From: Capra hircus
Taxonomy: Eukaryota; Chordata; Mammalia; Artiodactyla; Bovidae
DNA length: 64,000 nt
Assembly: GCF_001704415.2 (NCBI RefSeq)
Contig: NC_030808.1
Coordinates: 85,224,594-85,288,593 of the forward strand
Reading direction: 5' to 3'
This document shows, in pieces, positions 32,811-42,470 of this stretch (positions are counted from its first letter, which is position 1; every line of letters starts with the position of its first letter). The notes beneath the pieces were generated by a model. It was given only the letters and a program-made list of their open reading frames with translations. It made no database searches and was not told the origin of the DNA. Made by a program: the position numbers and the translations under genes.

Positions 32811-32912
32811 CTAGTATTCTTGCCCAGAGAATCCTATGGACGGAGGAGTCTGGGGGGCTACAGTTCATAGGGTTGTAAAGAGTCAGACATGACTGAAGCA
32901 ACTTAGCGCACA
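32811..32912 (+). mobile_element. Bov-A SINE fragment
   Basis: One partial A-like unit: 'AGTATTCTTGCCCAGAGAAT' to 'GACTGAAGCAACTTAGC'. The first part of the unit is missing. Confidence 0.85.
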
Positions 32913-32989
32913 TTGATAGAGTCAATTTCTCTTTTTGTTTTCATTGATATATTACTGACATATATCATTATGTTAGATTCTGACAGCAA

Positions 32990-33165
32990 AATTTCTAGCT
33001 AAAACTAAGTGAGTTTCAGATTTTGTTGGGTCATCATCAAATTGCCCTCCCAGGAGTATGCATCAATTTGCACTACCGCTACAGTATTAGAAAGCTTTTG
33101 ATTTGACATGCTTTTGAATGTTGAGTATTATCATGCATCTTAACCTCTGTGAGTAACATCACTGC
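32990..33165 (-). mobile_element. Ancient L1 (L1M-type) remnant
   Basis: 'AAATTGCCCTCCCAGGAGTA', 'ATCAATTTGCACTACCGC' and 'TTGAGTATTATCATGC' are the antisense old L1 ORF2 end. Very decayed. Confidence 0.55.
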
Positions 33166-33199
33166 TAAAAATTATCCATTAATATTCTTGAAAACTGTG

Positions 33200-33690
33200 C
33201 CAAGGTAAGCATAAGGATGTTCACTGTAGCAATGTTTATACTAGCAAGAAGAAAGAAATAATCTAAGTGATCCCAAACAAAGGCTAAGTTAAACGAATCA
33301 TAGTGAAGTGATAAGGAGGAATACAGTGTTGTTAAAAAACAATGAAATAAATCTGTTCATGTCAATATGATGAGTCCTAACATATATTATTAAATGAAAA
33401 AGATACGGTTCAGAATTGCATATGGTATGATCCTATCTGAGAATAAAAAAGTAAATGGTATGATCCTATCTGAGAATAATAAAAAATATATAGGTCTGGA
33501 GTATAACAGACTTTTCTTCAGAAAGAATAAACACAACATAGTATTAACCACAGTTATCTTGGGGAGTGGTACTGCTTGTTGGGGATGAGATTTGAAAAGG
33601 GAGATTTCACTTTGAGTATCTTTTTTAAACTGCCTGAGCATTTTTATCAAGTACATGGTTTGCTTTATTTTACAAAACACAGTAAATACA
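33200..33690 (+). mobile_element. Ancient L1 (L1M-type) 3' end
   Basis: Old L1 3' UTR pattern on plus: 'GTAGCAATGTTTATACTAGC', 'TATGGTATGATCC', 'GGGGAGTGGTACTGC', 'TTTTTATCAAGTACATGG'. Opposite orientation to the preceding piece, so two different insertions or an internal inversion. Confidence 0.5.
33422..33487. repeat. 33 bp tandem duplication
   Basis: ATGGTATGATCCTATCTGAG starts at 33422 and again at 33455. At least 24 bp are identical between the two copies. Confidence 0.85.
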
Positions 33691-34413
33691 ATTTTTAAAT
33701 ATAATGATGGCTAATCTCTTCAAATGAATATTTTGTTTTAAATATTTCATCAATAGTTCAGTATAAATAAATTAAAACTATCTTCCATTTGATATCCCAC
33801 CAGAAGGGAAAAGACTGAAGACAGAAATGATACTGTGGAAAGAACATTCTTCTTTATTCAAAGAGTTATCTTTATCTTTCTTCTGGTTCATGATTTGGAA
33901 ATGACATAGACTTTGTGATAGTAAGTTCTTGTTATCTTGTTGTTTTGGAAGGTTATAAAGTCTTCCCAATGTTTGATTTATAAAAGCCCAGATTTCTCAG
34001 ATTCATGAATTAGGGAGGAATTATTTTTCAGTGGAATTCTTAGATGTAAAATAGAATTTGTGCCAGCTTTGCTTTAAATAGTAAATGTCTTCTAGCATAT
34101 TTAAAGAGTATTTGTTTTGCAAAAATGTGTTTGTATAGAATGTGGTTGTGAAAGTCATGTGGCACACTTACAACTTATGCATGAGAATACATCCTTGTTT
34201 AATAACGTGCTGAGGCATTAAACTAACCACATGATACCTGGATATTTCAGAAAGCAATACACATATAAATTCCTTTAAACTCTAGATCCAGGTGTTATTG
34301 GTTACATAAACCTCATGGTGGTGTACTCAAAAACTGTGAAAGGTACACAGGAACCCAAGAGCCCTATTTTGAGGGAACTTCAGAAACCTGAGACAACATA
34401 GTTAATACAGAAT
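33691..34413. other. Unassigned DNA
   Basis: No gene or transposon recognised. The last part may belong to the old L1 3' UTR that resumes at 42242. Confidence 0.35.
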
Positions 34414-34423
34414 AGTGGATTTT
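34414..34423. repeat. Left TSD of BOV-A2
   Basis: AGTGGATTTT, repeated exactly at 34693-34702. Confidence 0.85.
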
Positions 34424-34692
34424 ACGAAGAAGGCAGTGGCACCCCACTCCAGTATTCTTGCCTGGAAAATCCCATGGACAGAGGAGCCTGGTGGGCTGAT
34501 GTCCATGAGGTCACTGAGTTGGACACGACTGAGCGACTTCACTTTCACTTTTCACTTTCATGCACTGGAGAAGGAAATGGCAACCCACTCCAGTGTTCTT
34601 GCCTGGAGAATCCAAGGGACAGGGGAGCCTGGTGGGGTGCTGTCTTTGGGGTCGCACAGAGTCGGACACGACTGAAGCGACTTAGCAGCAGC
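34424..34692 (+). mobile_element. BOV-A2 SINE
   Basis: Sense dimer from 'GAAGGCAGTGGCACCCCACT' to the AGC run, second unit from about 34566, flanked by a 10 bp perfect TSD. The two overlapping 80-86 codon frames are SINE sequence. Confidence 0.96.
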
Positions 34693-35041
34693 AGTGGATT
34701 TTTGAATAATGTATGATATTATCTTTGCAAAAATATATCAGTTCAGTTCAGTTGCTCAGTCGTGTCCAATTCTGTGCGACCCCATGAATCACAGCACACC
34801 AGGCCTCCTTGTCCATCACCAACTCCTGGAGTTCACTCAGACTCACGTCCATCGAGTCTGTGATGCCATCCACCCATCTCATCCTCTGTCGTCCCCTTCT
34901 CCTCCTGCCCCCAAACCCTCCTATCATCAGAGGCTTTTCCAATGAGTCAACTTTTCGCATGAGGTGGCCAAAGTACTGGAGTTTCAGCTTCAGCATCATT
35001 CCCTCCAAAGAAATCTCAGGACTGATCTCCTTCAAGATGGA

Positions 35042-35581
35042 CTAGTTGGATCTCCTTGCCGTCCAAGGGACTCTCGAGAGTCTTCTCCAACACCACAGTT
35101 CAAAAGCATCAATTCTTTGGCACTCAGCTTTCTTCACAGTCCAATTCTCACATCCATACATGACCACAGGAAAAACCATAGCCTTGACTAGATGGACCTT
35201 TGTTGGCAAAGTAATGTCTCTGCTTTTCAATATGCTATCTAGGTTGGTCGTAACTTTCCTTCCAAGGAGTAAGCATCTATGGCTACAGTCACCATCTGCA
35301 GTGATTTTGGAGCCCAAAAAAATAAAGGCTGACACTGTTTCCACTGTTTCCCTATCTATTTCCCATGAAGTGATGGGACCAGATACCATGATCTTCATTT
35401 TCTGAATGTTGAGCTTTAAGCCAACTTTTTCACTCTCCTCTTTCACTTTCAGCAAGAGGCTTTTTAGTTCCTCTTCATTTTTTGCTATGAGGGTGGTGTC
35501 ATCTGCATATCTGAAGTTATTGATATTTCTTCTGGCAATCTTGATTCCAGCTTGTGTTTCTTCCAGCCTAGCGTTTCTCAT
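35042..35581 (-). pseudogene. BovB RT remnant with intact YADD box (179 codons)
   Basis: 'NFRYADDTTLIAKNEEELK' keeps the catalytic YADD. The C-terminal thumb region follows ('YGCENWTVKKAECQRID', 'WCWRRLSRVPWTARRSN'). A 9 bp loss near 35277 removes residues present in other copies ('SHRCLLLGRK' versus 'SHEIKRHLLLGRK'). The rest of the RT lies in other frames at 35615-36259. Confidence 0.88.
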
Positions 35582-37145
35582 GATGTACTCTGCATAGAAG
35601 TTAAATAAGCAGGGTTACAATATACAGCCTTGACATACTCCTCTTCCTATTTGGAACCAGTCTGTTGTTCCATGTCCAGTTCTAACTGTTGCTTCCTGAC
35701 CTGCATACAGATTTCTCAAGAGGCAGGTCAGGTGGTCTGGTATTCCCATCTCTTGCAGAATTTTCCACAGTTTATTGTGATCCACACAGTCAAAGGCTTT
35801 GGCATAGTCAAGAAAGCAGAAATAGAACTCTCTTGCTTTTTCCATGATTCAGGAGATGTTGACAATTTGATCTCTGGTTCCTCTGCCTTTTCTAAAACCA
35901 TCTTGAACATCTGGGAGTTCACGGTTCACGTATTGCTGAAGTCTGGCTTGGAGAATTTTGAGCATTACTTTACTCAAAAAGTGTGAGATGAGTGAAATTG
36001 TGCAGTAGTTCGAGCATTCTTTTGCATTGCCTTTCTTTGAGATTGGAATGAAAACTGACCTTTTCCAGTCCTGTGGCCACTGCTGAGTTTTCCAAATTTG
36101 CTGGCATATTGAGTGCAGCACTTTCACAGCATCATCTTTCAGGATTTGAAACAGCTCAACTGGAATTCCATCACCTCCACTAGCTTTGTTCATAGTGATG
36201 CTTTCTAAGGCCCACTTGACTTCACATTCCAGGATGTCTGGCTGTAGGTGAGTGATCACACCATTGTGATTATCTTGATCATTAAGATCTTTTTTGTATA
36301 GGTCTTCTGTGTATTCTTGCCACCTCTTCTTAATATCTTCTGCTTCTGTTAGGTCCAGACCATTTCTGTCTTTATTGAGCCCATCATTGCATGAAATGTT
36401 CCCTTGGTGTCTCTAATTTTCTTAAAGAGATCTCTAGTCTTTCCCATTCTGTTGTTTTCCTCTATTTCTTTGCATTGATCGCTGAGGAAGGCTTTCTTAT
36501 CTCTTCTTGCTATTCTTTGGAACTCTGCATTCAGACACTTGTATCTTTCCTTTTCTCCTTTGCTTTTCACTTCTCTTCTTTTCACAGCTATTTGCAAGGC
36601 CTTCTCAGACAGCCATTTTGCTTTTTTGCATTTTTTTCCATGGGGATGGTCTTGATCCCTGTCTCCTGTACAATGTCATGAACCTCCATCCATAGTTGTT
36701 CAGGCAATCTATCAGATCTAGGCCCTTAAATCTATTTCTCACTTCCACTGTATAATCATAAGGGATTTGATTTAGGTCATACCTGAATGGTCTAGTGGTT
36801 TTCCATACTTTCTTCAATTTAAGTCTGAATTTGGCAATAAGGAGCTCATGATCTGAGCCACAGTCAGCTCCTGGTCTTGTTTTTGTGGACTGTATAGAGC
36901 TTCTCCATCTTTGGCTGTAGATAATATAATCAATCTGATTTCAGTGTTGACCATCTGGTGATGTCCATGTCCTTGTGTTGTTGTAAGAGGGTGTTTGCTA
37001 TGACCAGTGCATTTTCTTGGCAAAACTCTATTAGTCTTTGCCCTGCTTCGTTCTGTATTCCAAGGCCAAATTTGCCTGTTACTCCAGGTGTTTCTTGATT
37101 TCCTACTTTTGCATTCCAGTCCCCTATAATGAAAGGGACATCTTT

Positions 37146-37814
37146 TTAGGGTGTTAGTTCTAAAAGGTCTTGTAGGTCTTCATAGAACCGTTCAACTTCA
37201 GCTTCTTCAGCGTTACTGGTTGGGGCATAGACTTGTATTACCGTGATATTGAATGGTTTGCCTTGGAAACGAACAGAGATCATTCTGTCGTTTTTGAGAC
37301 TGCATCTAAGTATTGCATTTCGGACTCTTTTGTTGACCATGATGGCTACTCCATTTCTTCTGAGGGATTCCTGCCCGCAGTAGTAGATATGATGGTCATC
37401 TGAGTTAAATTCACCCATTCCAGTCCATTTTAGTTCGCTGATTCCTAGAATGTCGACGTTCACTCTTGCCATCTCCTGTTTGACCACTTCCAATTTGCCT
37501 TGATTCATGGACTTGACATTCCAGATTCCTATGCAATATTGCTCTTGACAGCATCGGACCTTGCTTCTATCACCAGTCGCATCCACAACTGGGTATTGTT
37601 TTTGCTTTGGCTCCATCCCTTCATTCTTTCTGGAGTTATTTCTCCACTTTTCTCCTGTAGCATATTGGGCACCTACTGACCTGGGGAGTTCCTCTTTCAG
37701 TATCCGATCATTTTGCCTTTTCATACCATTCATGGGGTTCTCAAGGCAAGAATACTGAAGTGGTTTGCCATTCCCTTCGCCAGTGGACCACATTGTGTCA
37801 GACCTCTCCACCAT
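37146..37814 (-). pseudogene. BovB APE-like endonuclease remnant (222 codons)
   Basis: Best preserved endonuclease in the window. 'YCIGIWNVKSMNQGKLEVV' (N-terminal strand with the Asn of the active site), 'DILGISELKWTGMGEF' (the Glu that binds the metal) and 'VIQVYAPTSNAEEAEVE' are in order. In BovB this domain nicks the target before reverse transcription. The frame stops after 'DLQDLLELTP', and the downstream endonuclease part is out of frame. Confidence 0.9.
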
Positions 37815-37970
37815 GCCTGCCCATCTTGGGTGGCCCCACAGGCATGGCTTAGTTTCACTGAGTTAGACAAGGCTGTGGTCCTAGTGTGATTAGATTGACT
37901 AGTTTTCTGTGATTATGGTTTCAGTGTGTTTGCCCTCTTGCCACACCTACCATCTTACTTGGGTTTCTCT

Positions 37971-38049
37971 TACCTTGGATGTGGGGTATCTCTTCACGGC
38001 TGCTGCAGCAAAGCACAGCCACTGCTCCTTACCTTGGATGAGGGGTACT
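37971..38049 (-). repeat. 59 bp tandem unit in BovB 5' leader
   Basis: TACCTTGGATG-GGGGTA-type sequence starts at 37971 and again at 38030 (period 59). The second copy is cut by the 5' end of the element. It includes a CAGCAAAGCACAGCCACTGC block between the repeats. Confidence 0.8.
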
Positions 38050-38081
38050 TACTATATATATTACATGATGCATACATGCAT

Positions 38082-38192
38082 GCTCAGTCATGTCCAACTC
38101 TTGCAATCACATGGTCTATAGTCTGCCAGGCTCCTCTATCCATAGCATTTCTAGGCAAGAATACTTAGGTGGGCTCCTATATCTATTCCAGT
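38082..38192 (-). mobile_element. Bov-A SINE fragment
   Basis: Diverged A-like unit, minus: 'GCTCAGTCATGTCCAACTCT' to 'CTATATCTATTCCAG'. It lies in the 33 to 150 bp gap between the two large BovB insertions. Confidence 0.8.
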
Positions 38193-38202
38193 GTTGCATA
38201 TT
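38193..38202. repeat. Left TSD of the inverted BovB
   Basis: GTTGCATATT, repeated exactly at 42232-42241. It bounds both halves of the BovB between them. Confidence 0.85.
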
Positions 38203-39318
38203 TAGTTCAGTAGCTCAGTTGTGTCTAACTCTTTGCAACCCCATGAACTGCAGTATGCCAGATTTCCTGGTCCATCACAATTACCAGAGCTTGCTCAAAC
38301 TCATGTCCATCGAGTTGGTGATGCCATCCAACCATCTCATCCTCTGTCATTCCCTTCTCTTCCTGCCTTCAATCATTCCCAGCATCAGGGCCTTTTCAAA
38401 TGTATCAGTTCTTTGCATCAGGTGGCCAAAGTACTGGAGTTTCACCTTCAGCATCAGTCCTTACAATGAATATTCAGGACTGATCCTAATGGACTGGTTG
38501 GATCTCCTTGCAGTCCAAGGCACTTTCAAGAGTCTTCTCCAACACCGCAGTTCAAAAGCATCAATTCTTTGGCACTCAGCTTTATACTACAACTCTCACA
38601 TTCACACATGACTACTGGAAAAAACCATAGCTTTGACTAGATGGACCTTTGTCGGCAAAGTAATGTCTCTGCTTTTTAATATACTGCCTAGGTTTGTCAT
38701 AGCTTTTCTTCCAAGGAGTAAGAGTCTTTTAATTTCATGGCTGCATTCACCTCTGCAGTGATTTTGGAGCCCAAGAAAATTAAGTCTGTCACTGTTTCCA
38801 CTGTTTCCCCATCTATCTTCCATGAAGTGATGGGACCAAGATACCATGATGTTAGTTTTTTGAATGCTGAATATTAAGCCAACTTTTCACTCTCCTCTTT
38901 CACTTTCATCAAGAGGCTCTTCAGTTCCTCTTCACTTTCTGCCATAAGGGTGGTGTCATATGAACATCAGAGGTTATTGATATTTCTCCCAGCAATCTTG
39001 ATTCCAGCTTGTACTTCATCCAGCCCAGCATTTCACATGATGTACTCTGCATATAAGTTAAATAAGCTGGGTGACCATATATAGCCTTGACCTACTGCTT
39101 TCTCAATTTGAACCAGTCTGCTGTTTATGTCCAGTTCTAACTGTTGCTTCTTGACCTGCATACAGATTTCTCAGGAGCTAGGTAAGGTGGTCTGGTATTC
39201 CCATCTCTTTAAGAATTTTCCACAGCTTATTATGAACTACACAGTCAAAGACTTTGACATAATCAATAAAACAGAAGTAGATGTTTTTCTAGAATTCTTG
39301 CTTTTTCTACAACCCACA
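38203..39318 (-). mobile_element. BovB insertion, 3' segment (minus part of twin-primed copy)
   Basis: Left end is the BovB 3' terminus (38203). Reads on minus from inside the RT, at the 'AAAAAGCAAGAATTCTAG' point (about 39315), through the YADD region (shifted by indels near 38955) to the tail. More diverged than the neighbour at 34738. It ends exactly where the adjoining plus segment has its far end in element coordinates, so the two make one element. Confidence 0.93.
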
Positions 39319-39920
39319 AACTGCAGATCAATTATACCAAAGAAATTCTTGCACTGTTAACAAAGTTCTAGGAACCACAACAGATTTCCCAACCTGAGGA
39401 TCTGGCAAAGAGACTGAGAAACCCCAGAAAATCTGACTTTGGAGGCCAATGGGATTTGATTATAGAACTTACACAGGACTGAGGAGCAGACTCTTGGAGG
39501 GCACAAACAAAACATTGTGTGCACCAGGACCCAGGAGAAAGCAGTGACCCCACAGTGACTGACCCAGACTTGCCTGTGAGTGTCCAAGAGTCTCTGGCGG
39601 AGGCTTGGGTCAGCGGTGGCCTGCTGCAGGGTCAGGGACACTGAGTGCAACAGTGTGTGCATGGGACCTTTTGAAGGAGGTGGCCACTATCTTCATTACC
39701 TCCACCATAGTTTGGTCTCAGGTCAAACAACAGGGAGGGAACTCAGCCCCACCCATCAACAGAAAATTGGACTAATGCTTTACTGAGCATGGCCCTGCCC
39801 ATAAGAATAAGACACAGTTTCCCCCACAGTCAGTCTCTCCCATCAGGAAGCTTCCACAAGCCTCTTATCCTTATCCATCAGAGCGAAGACAGAAGGAAAA
39901 CCACAATCACAGAAAACTAA
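39319..39920 (+). other. L1-like 5' leader on the BovB copy
   Basis: Blocks such as 'CAACAGATTTCCCAACCTGA', 'TCTTGGAGGGCACAAACAAA', 'CAGGGAGGGAACTCAGCCCC' and 'TCCCATCAGGAAGCTTCCAC' resemble what I remember of the 5' UTR of ruminant L1. They are absent from the BovB copy at 34738-38049, whose leader is different. GC is higher than in the flanks. It would contain the promoter of this BovB form. Confidence 0.6.
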
Positions 39921-40641
39921 CCAATCTGATCACATGGACCACAGCCTTGTCTGACTCAGTGAAACTATGACCCATGCCATGTAGGGCCACCTAAGACAGA
40001 TGGGTCATGGTGGAGAGTTGTGACAAAACATGGTCCACTGGAGAAGGGAATGGCAAACCACTTCAGTATTCTTGCCTTGAGAACCCCCTGAACAGTATGA
40101 AAAAGCAAAAAGATAGGACACTGAAAGATGAACTCCCCAGGTTGGTAGGTGCCCAATATGCTACTGGAGAAGAGTATAGAAATAACTCCAGAAAGAATGG
40201 AAAGATGGAACCAACTTGAAAACAATGCCCAGTTGTGGATGTGACTGGTAATGGAAGTAAAGTCCAATGCTGTAAAGAGCAATATTGAATAGGAACCTGG
40301 AATGTTAGGTCCATGAATCAAGGTAAATTAGAGAGGTCATACAGGAGATGGCAAGGGTGAACATCGACATTTTAGGGACTGGAATGGGTGAATTTAATTC
40401 AAATTACCATTATGTCTATTACTGTGGGCAAGAATCCCTTAGAAAAAATGGAGTAGCCCTCACGATCAACAAGAGAGCCCAAAATGCAATACTTGGGTAC
40501 AATCTCAAAAATGACAGAATGATCTCTGTTCATTTCTAAGGCAAACTATTCAATATTACAGTAATAAAAGTCTATGCCCCAACCACTAATGCTGAAGAAG
40601 CTGAAGTTGAATGGTTCTATGAAGACCTACAAGACCTTCTA

Positions 40642-40891
40642 GCTGTTGCTGCTGCTGCTGCTAAGGTGCTTCAGTCGTGTCTGACTTTGTGCAACCCCAT
40701 AGATGGCAGCCCATCAGGATCTGCTGTCCCTGGGATTCTTCAGGCAAGAACTCTGGAGTGGGTTGCCATTTCTTTCTCCAGTGCATGAAAGTGAAAAGTG
40801 AAAGTGAAGTCACTCAGTCATGTCTAACTCTTCGCAACCCCATGGACTGCAGCCTACGAGGCTCTTCCATCCGTGGGATTTTCCAGGCAAG
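40642..40891 (-). mobile_element. BOV-A2 SINE inside BovB endonuclease
   Basis: Starts with a GCT run (40646-40660), has both A units and the GAAAGTG linker, and lacks the last 30 or so bases of the second unit (its 5' end in sense). About 11 BovB bases expected between 'GACCTTCTAG' and 'AAAAAAGATGTCC' are missing, so no TSD is visible. Confidence 0.93.
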
Positions 40892-41607
40892 AAAAAAGAT
40901 GTCCTTTTCATCATAGGGGACTGGAATGCAAATGTAGGAAGTCAAGAGACACCTGGAATAACTCCAAATTTGGCCTTGGAGTATAAAATGAAGCGGGGCA
41001 AAGGCTAACAGAGTTTTGCCAAGAGAACGCACTTTTCACAGCAAACACCCTCTTCCAACAACACAAGAGAAGACTCTACACGTGGACATCACCAGATGGT
41101 CAACACTGAAATTGGATTGATTATATTATTTGCAGCCAAAGATGGAGAAGCTCTATACAGTCAGCAAAGATAACTCAGGAGCTAACTGTGGATCAGATGA
41201 TGAACTCCTTGTTGCCAAATTCAGACTTAAATTGAAGAAAGTAGGGAAAACCACTAGACCATTCAGGTATGACCTAAATCAAATCCCTTACAATTTTACA
41301 GTGGAAGTGACAAATAGATTCTGAGCAAACAGGGATTAGATCTGATAGAGAGTGCCTGAAGACCTATGGACGGAGGTTCGTGACATTGTATAGGAGGCAG
41401 TGATCAAGACCATCCCCAAGAAAAAGAAATGCAAAAAGGCAAAATGGCTGTCTGAGGAGGCCTTACAAATAGTTGAGAAAAGAAGAGAAGTGAAAAGCAA
41501 AGGAGAAAAGGAAAGATATACCCATCTGAATGCAGAGTTCCAAAGAGTAACAAGGAGAGACAAGAAAGATCAATGATCAGTGCAAAGAAATAGAGGAAAA
41601 CAATAGA

Positions 41608-42090
41608 ATGCAAAAGATGAGAGATCTCTTCAAGAAAATTAGAGATACCCAGCGAACATTTCATGAAAAGATGGGCACAATAAAGGACAGAAATGGTATA
41701 GACCTAACAGAAGCAGAAGATATTAAGAAAAGGTGGCAAGAATACACAGAAGACCTATACAAGAAAGATCTTCATGACTCAGATAACCACGATAGTGTGA
41801 TCACTCACGTAGAGCCAGACATCCTGGAATGTGAAGTCAAGTGGGCCTTAGGAAACATCACTATGAACAAAGCTAACGGAGGTGATGGAATTCCAGTGGA
41901 GCTATTTCAAATCCTAAAAGATATTGCTGTGAAAGTGCTGCACTCAATATGCCAGCAAATTTGGAAAACTCAGCAGTGGCCACAAGGACTGGAAAAGGTC
42001 AGTTTTCATTCCAAGCCCAAAGAAGGGCAATGCCAAAAAAATGCTCAAACTACCGCACAATTGCCCTCATCTCACACACTAGCAAAATAA
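41608..42090 (+). pseudogene. BovB linker/RT N-terminal remnant (160 codons)
   Basis: 'RDLFKKIRDTQRTFHEKMG', 'DRNGIDLTEAEDIKKRWQEY', 'NKANGGDGIPVELFQILKD' and 'SICQQIWKTQQWPQ' mark the linker and RT fingers. It frameshifts after 'TQQWPQ'. Part of the inverted 5' segment, so it never joined its RT C-terminal half in this genome position. Confidence 0.88.
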
Positions 42091-42231
42091 TGCTCAAGAT
42101 TCTCTAAGCCAGGCTTCAGTAGTATGTGAAGTGAACTTCCAGATGTTCAAGCTGGATCTAGAAAAGGCAGAGGAACCAGAGATCAAATTGCCAACATATG
42201 TTGGATCATATAAAAGCAAGAGAATCCCAGG

Positions 42232-42241
42232 GTTGCATATT
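42232..42241. repeat. Right TSD of the inverted BovB
   Basis: GTTGCATATT, identical to 38193-38202. Confidence 0.85.
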
Positions 42242-42470
42242 ATACATACTTATTTCCTTATACATTGCATGTGTATATGTGTAAACACAATATAGGAAAA
42301 AAACAGAAAGATGCAGAAGCATGGCTAGGGAATGAGACTGACATAATAGGAATGGGAAATCATTTTTGGTTCTAACTGTGTACTTTCTATGCTTCTGTTT
42401 TATTTGTGTGTTTTTAAAATATACATGTTGCTTTAATCATCTAAAAACAAGTAAAGACAAACTGAAAATT
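42242..42470 (+). mobile_element. Ancient L1 3' UTR remnant
   Basis: 'GGAAAAAAACAGAAAGATGC', 'CTTCTGTTTTATTTGTG' and 'ATATACATGTTGCTTTAATC' resemble old L1 3' ends. Together with bits at 34703-34737 and 38050-38081 it may be one L1 that hosted all the nested insertions in between. Confidence 0.45.

Larger units (their letters stand above)
34738..38049 (-). mobile_element. BovB LINE, nearly full length, 3.3 kb
   Basis: Complete layout on minus. The 3' tail is at 34738. The RT runs from about 35042 to 36260, the linker from about 36350 to 36820, and the APE-like endonuclease lies between about 37080 and 37700. The 5' leader extends to 38049, including a 59 bp unit seen twice (37971 and 38030). 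BovB is an RTE-clade LINE: one protein nicks target DNA and copies its RNA there. At least five frameshifts or stops break this copy into frames of 63-222 codons, so it cannot make the protein. Only AT-rich 6 bp matches flank it, so the TSD is unproven. Confidence 0.96.
39319..42231 (+). mobile_element. BovB insertion, 5' segment (inverted, plus)
   Basis: Plus-strand BovB from its own 5' end. An L1-like leader (39319 to about 39920) is followed by the shared 'GGACCACAGCCTTGTCTGAC' leader, the endonuclease (about 40220-41110, split by a BOV-A2) and the linker. The RT N-terminal half ends at 'ATAAAAGCAAGAGAATCCC' (42231), next to the right TSD. Frames are short (62-160 codons). The endonuclease lacks its 'ISELKW' residues (18 bp in-frame loss near 40378). 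Non-functional. Confidence 0.92.

Noticed and set aside
34738..38049. Intact, possibly active BovB
   Set aside because: Length is right, but the coding region is split into many frames by indels and stops.
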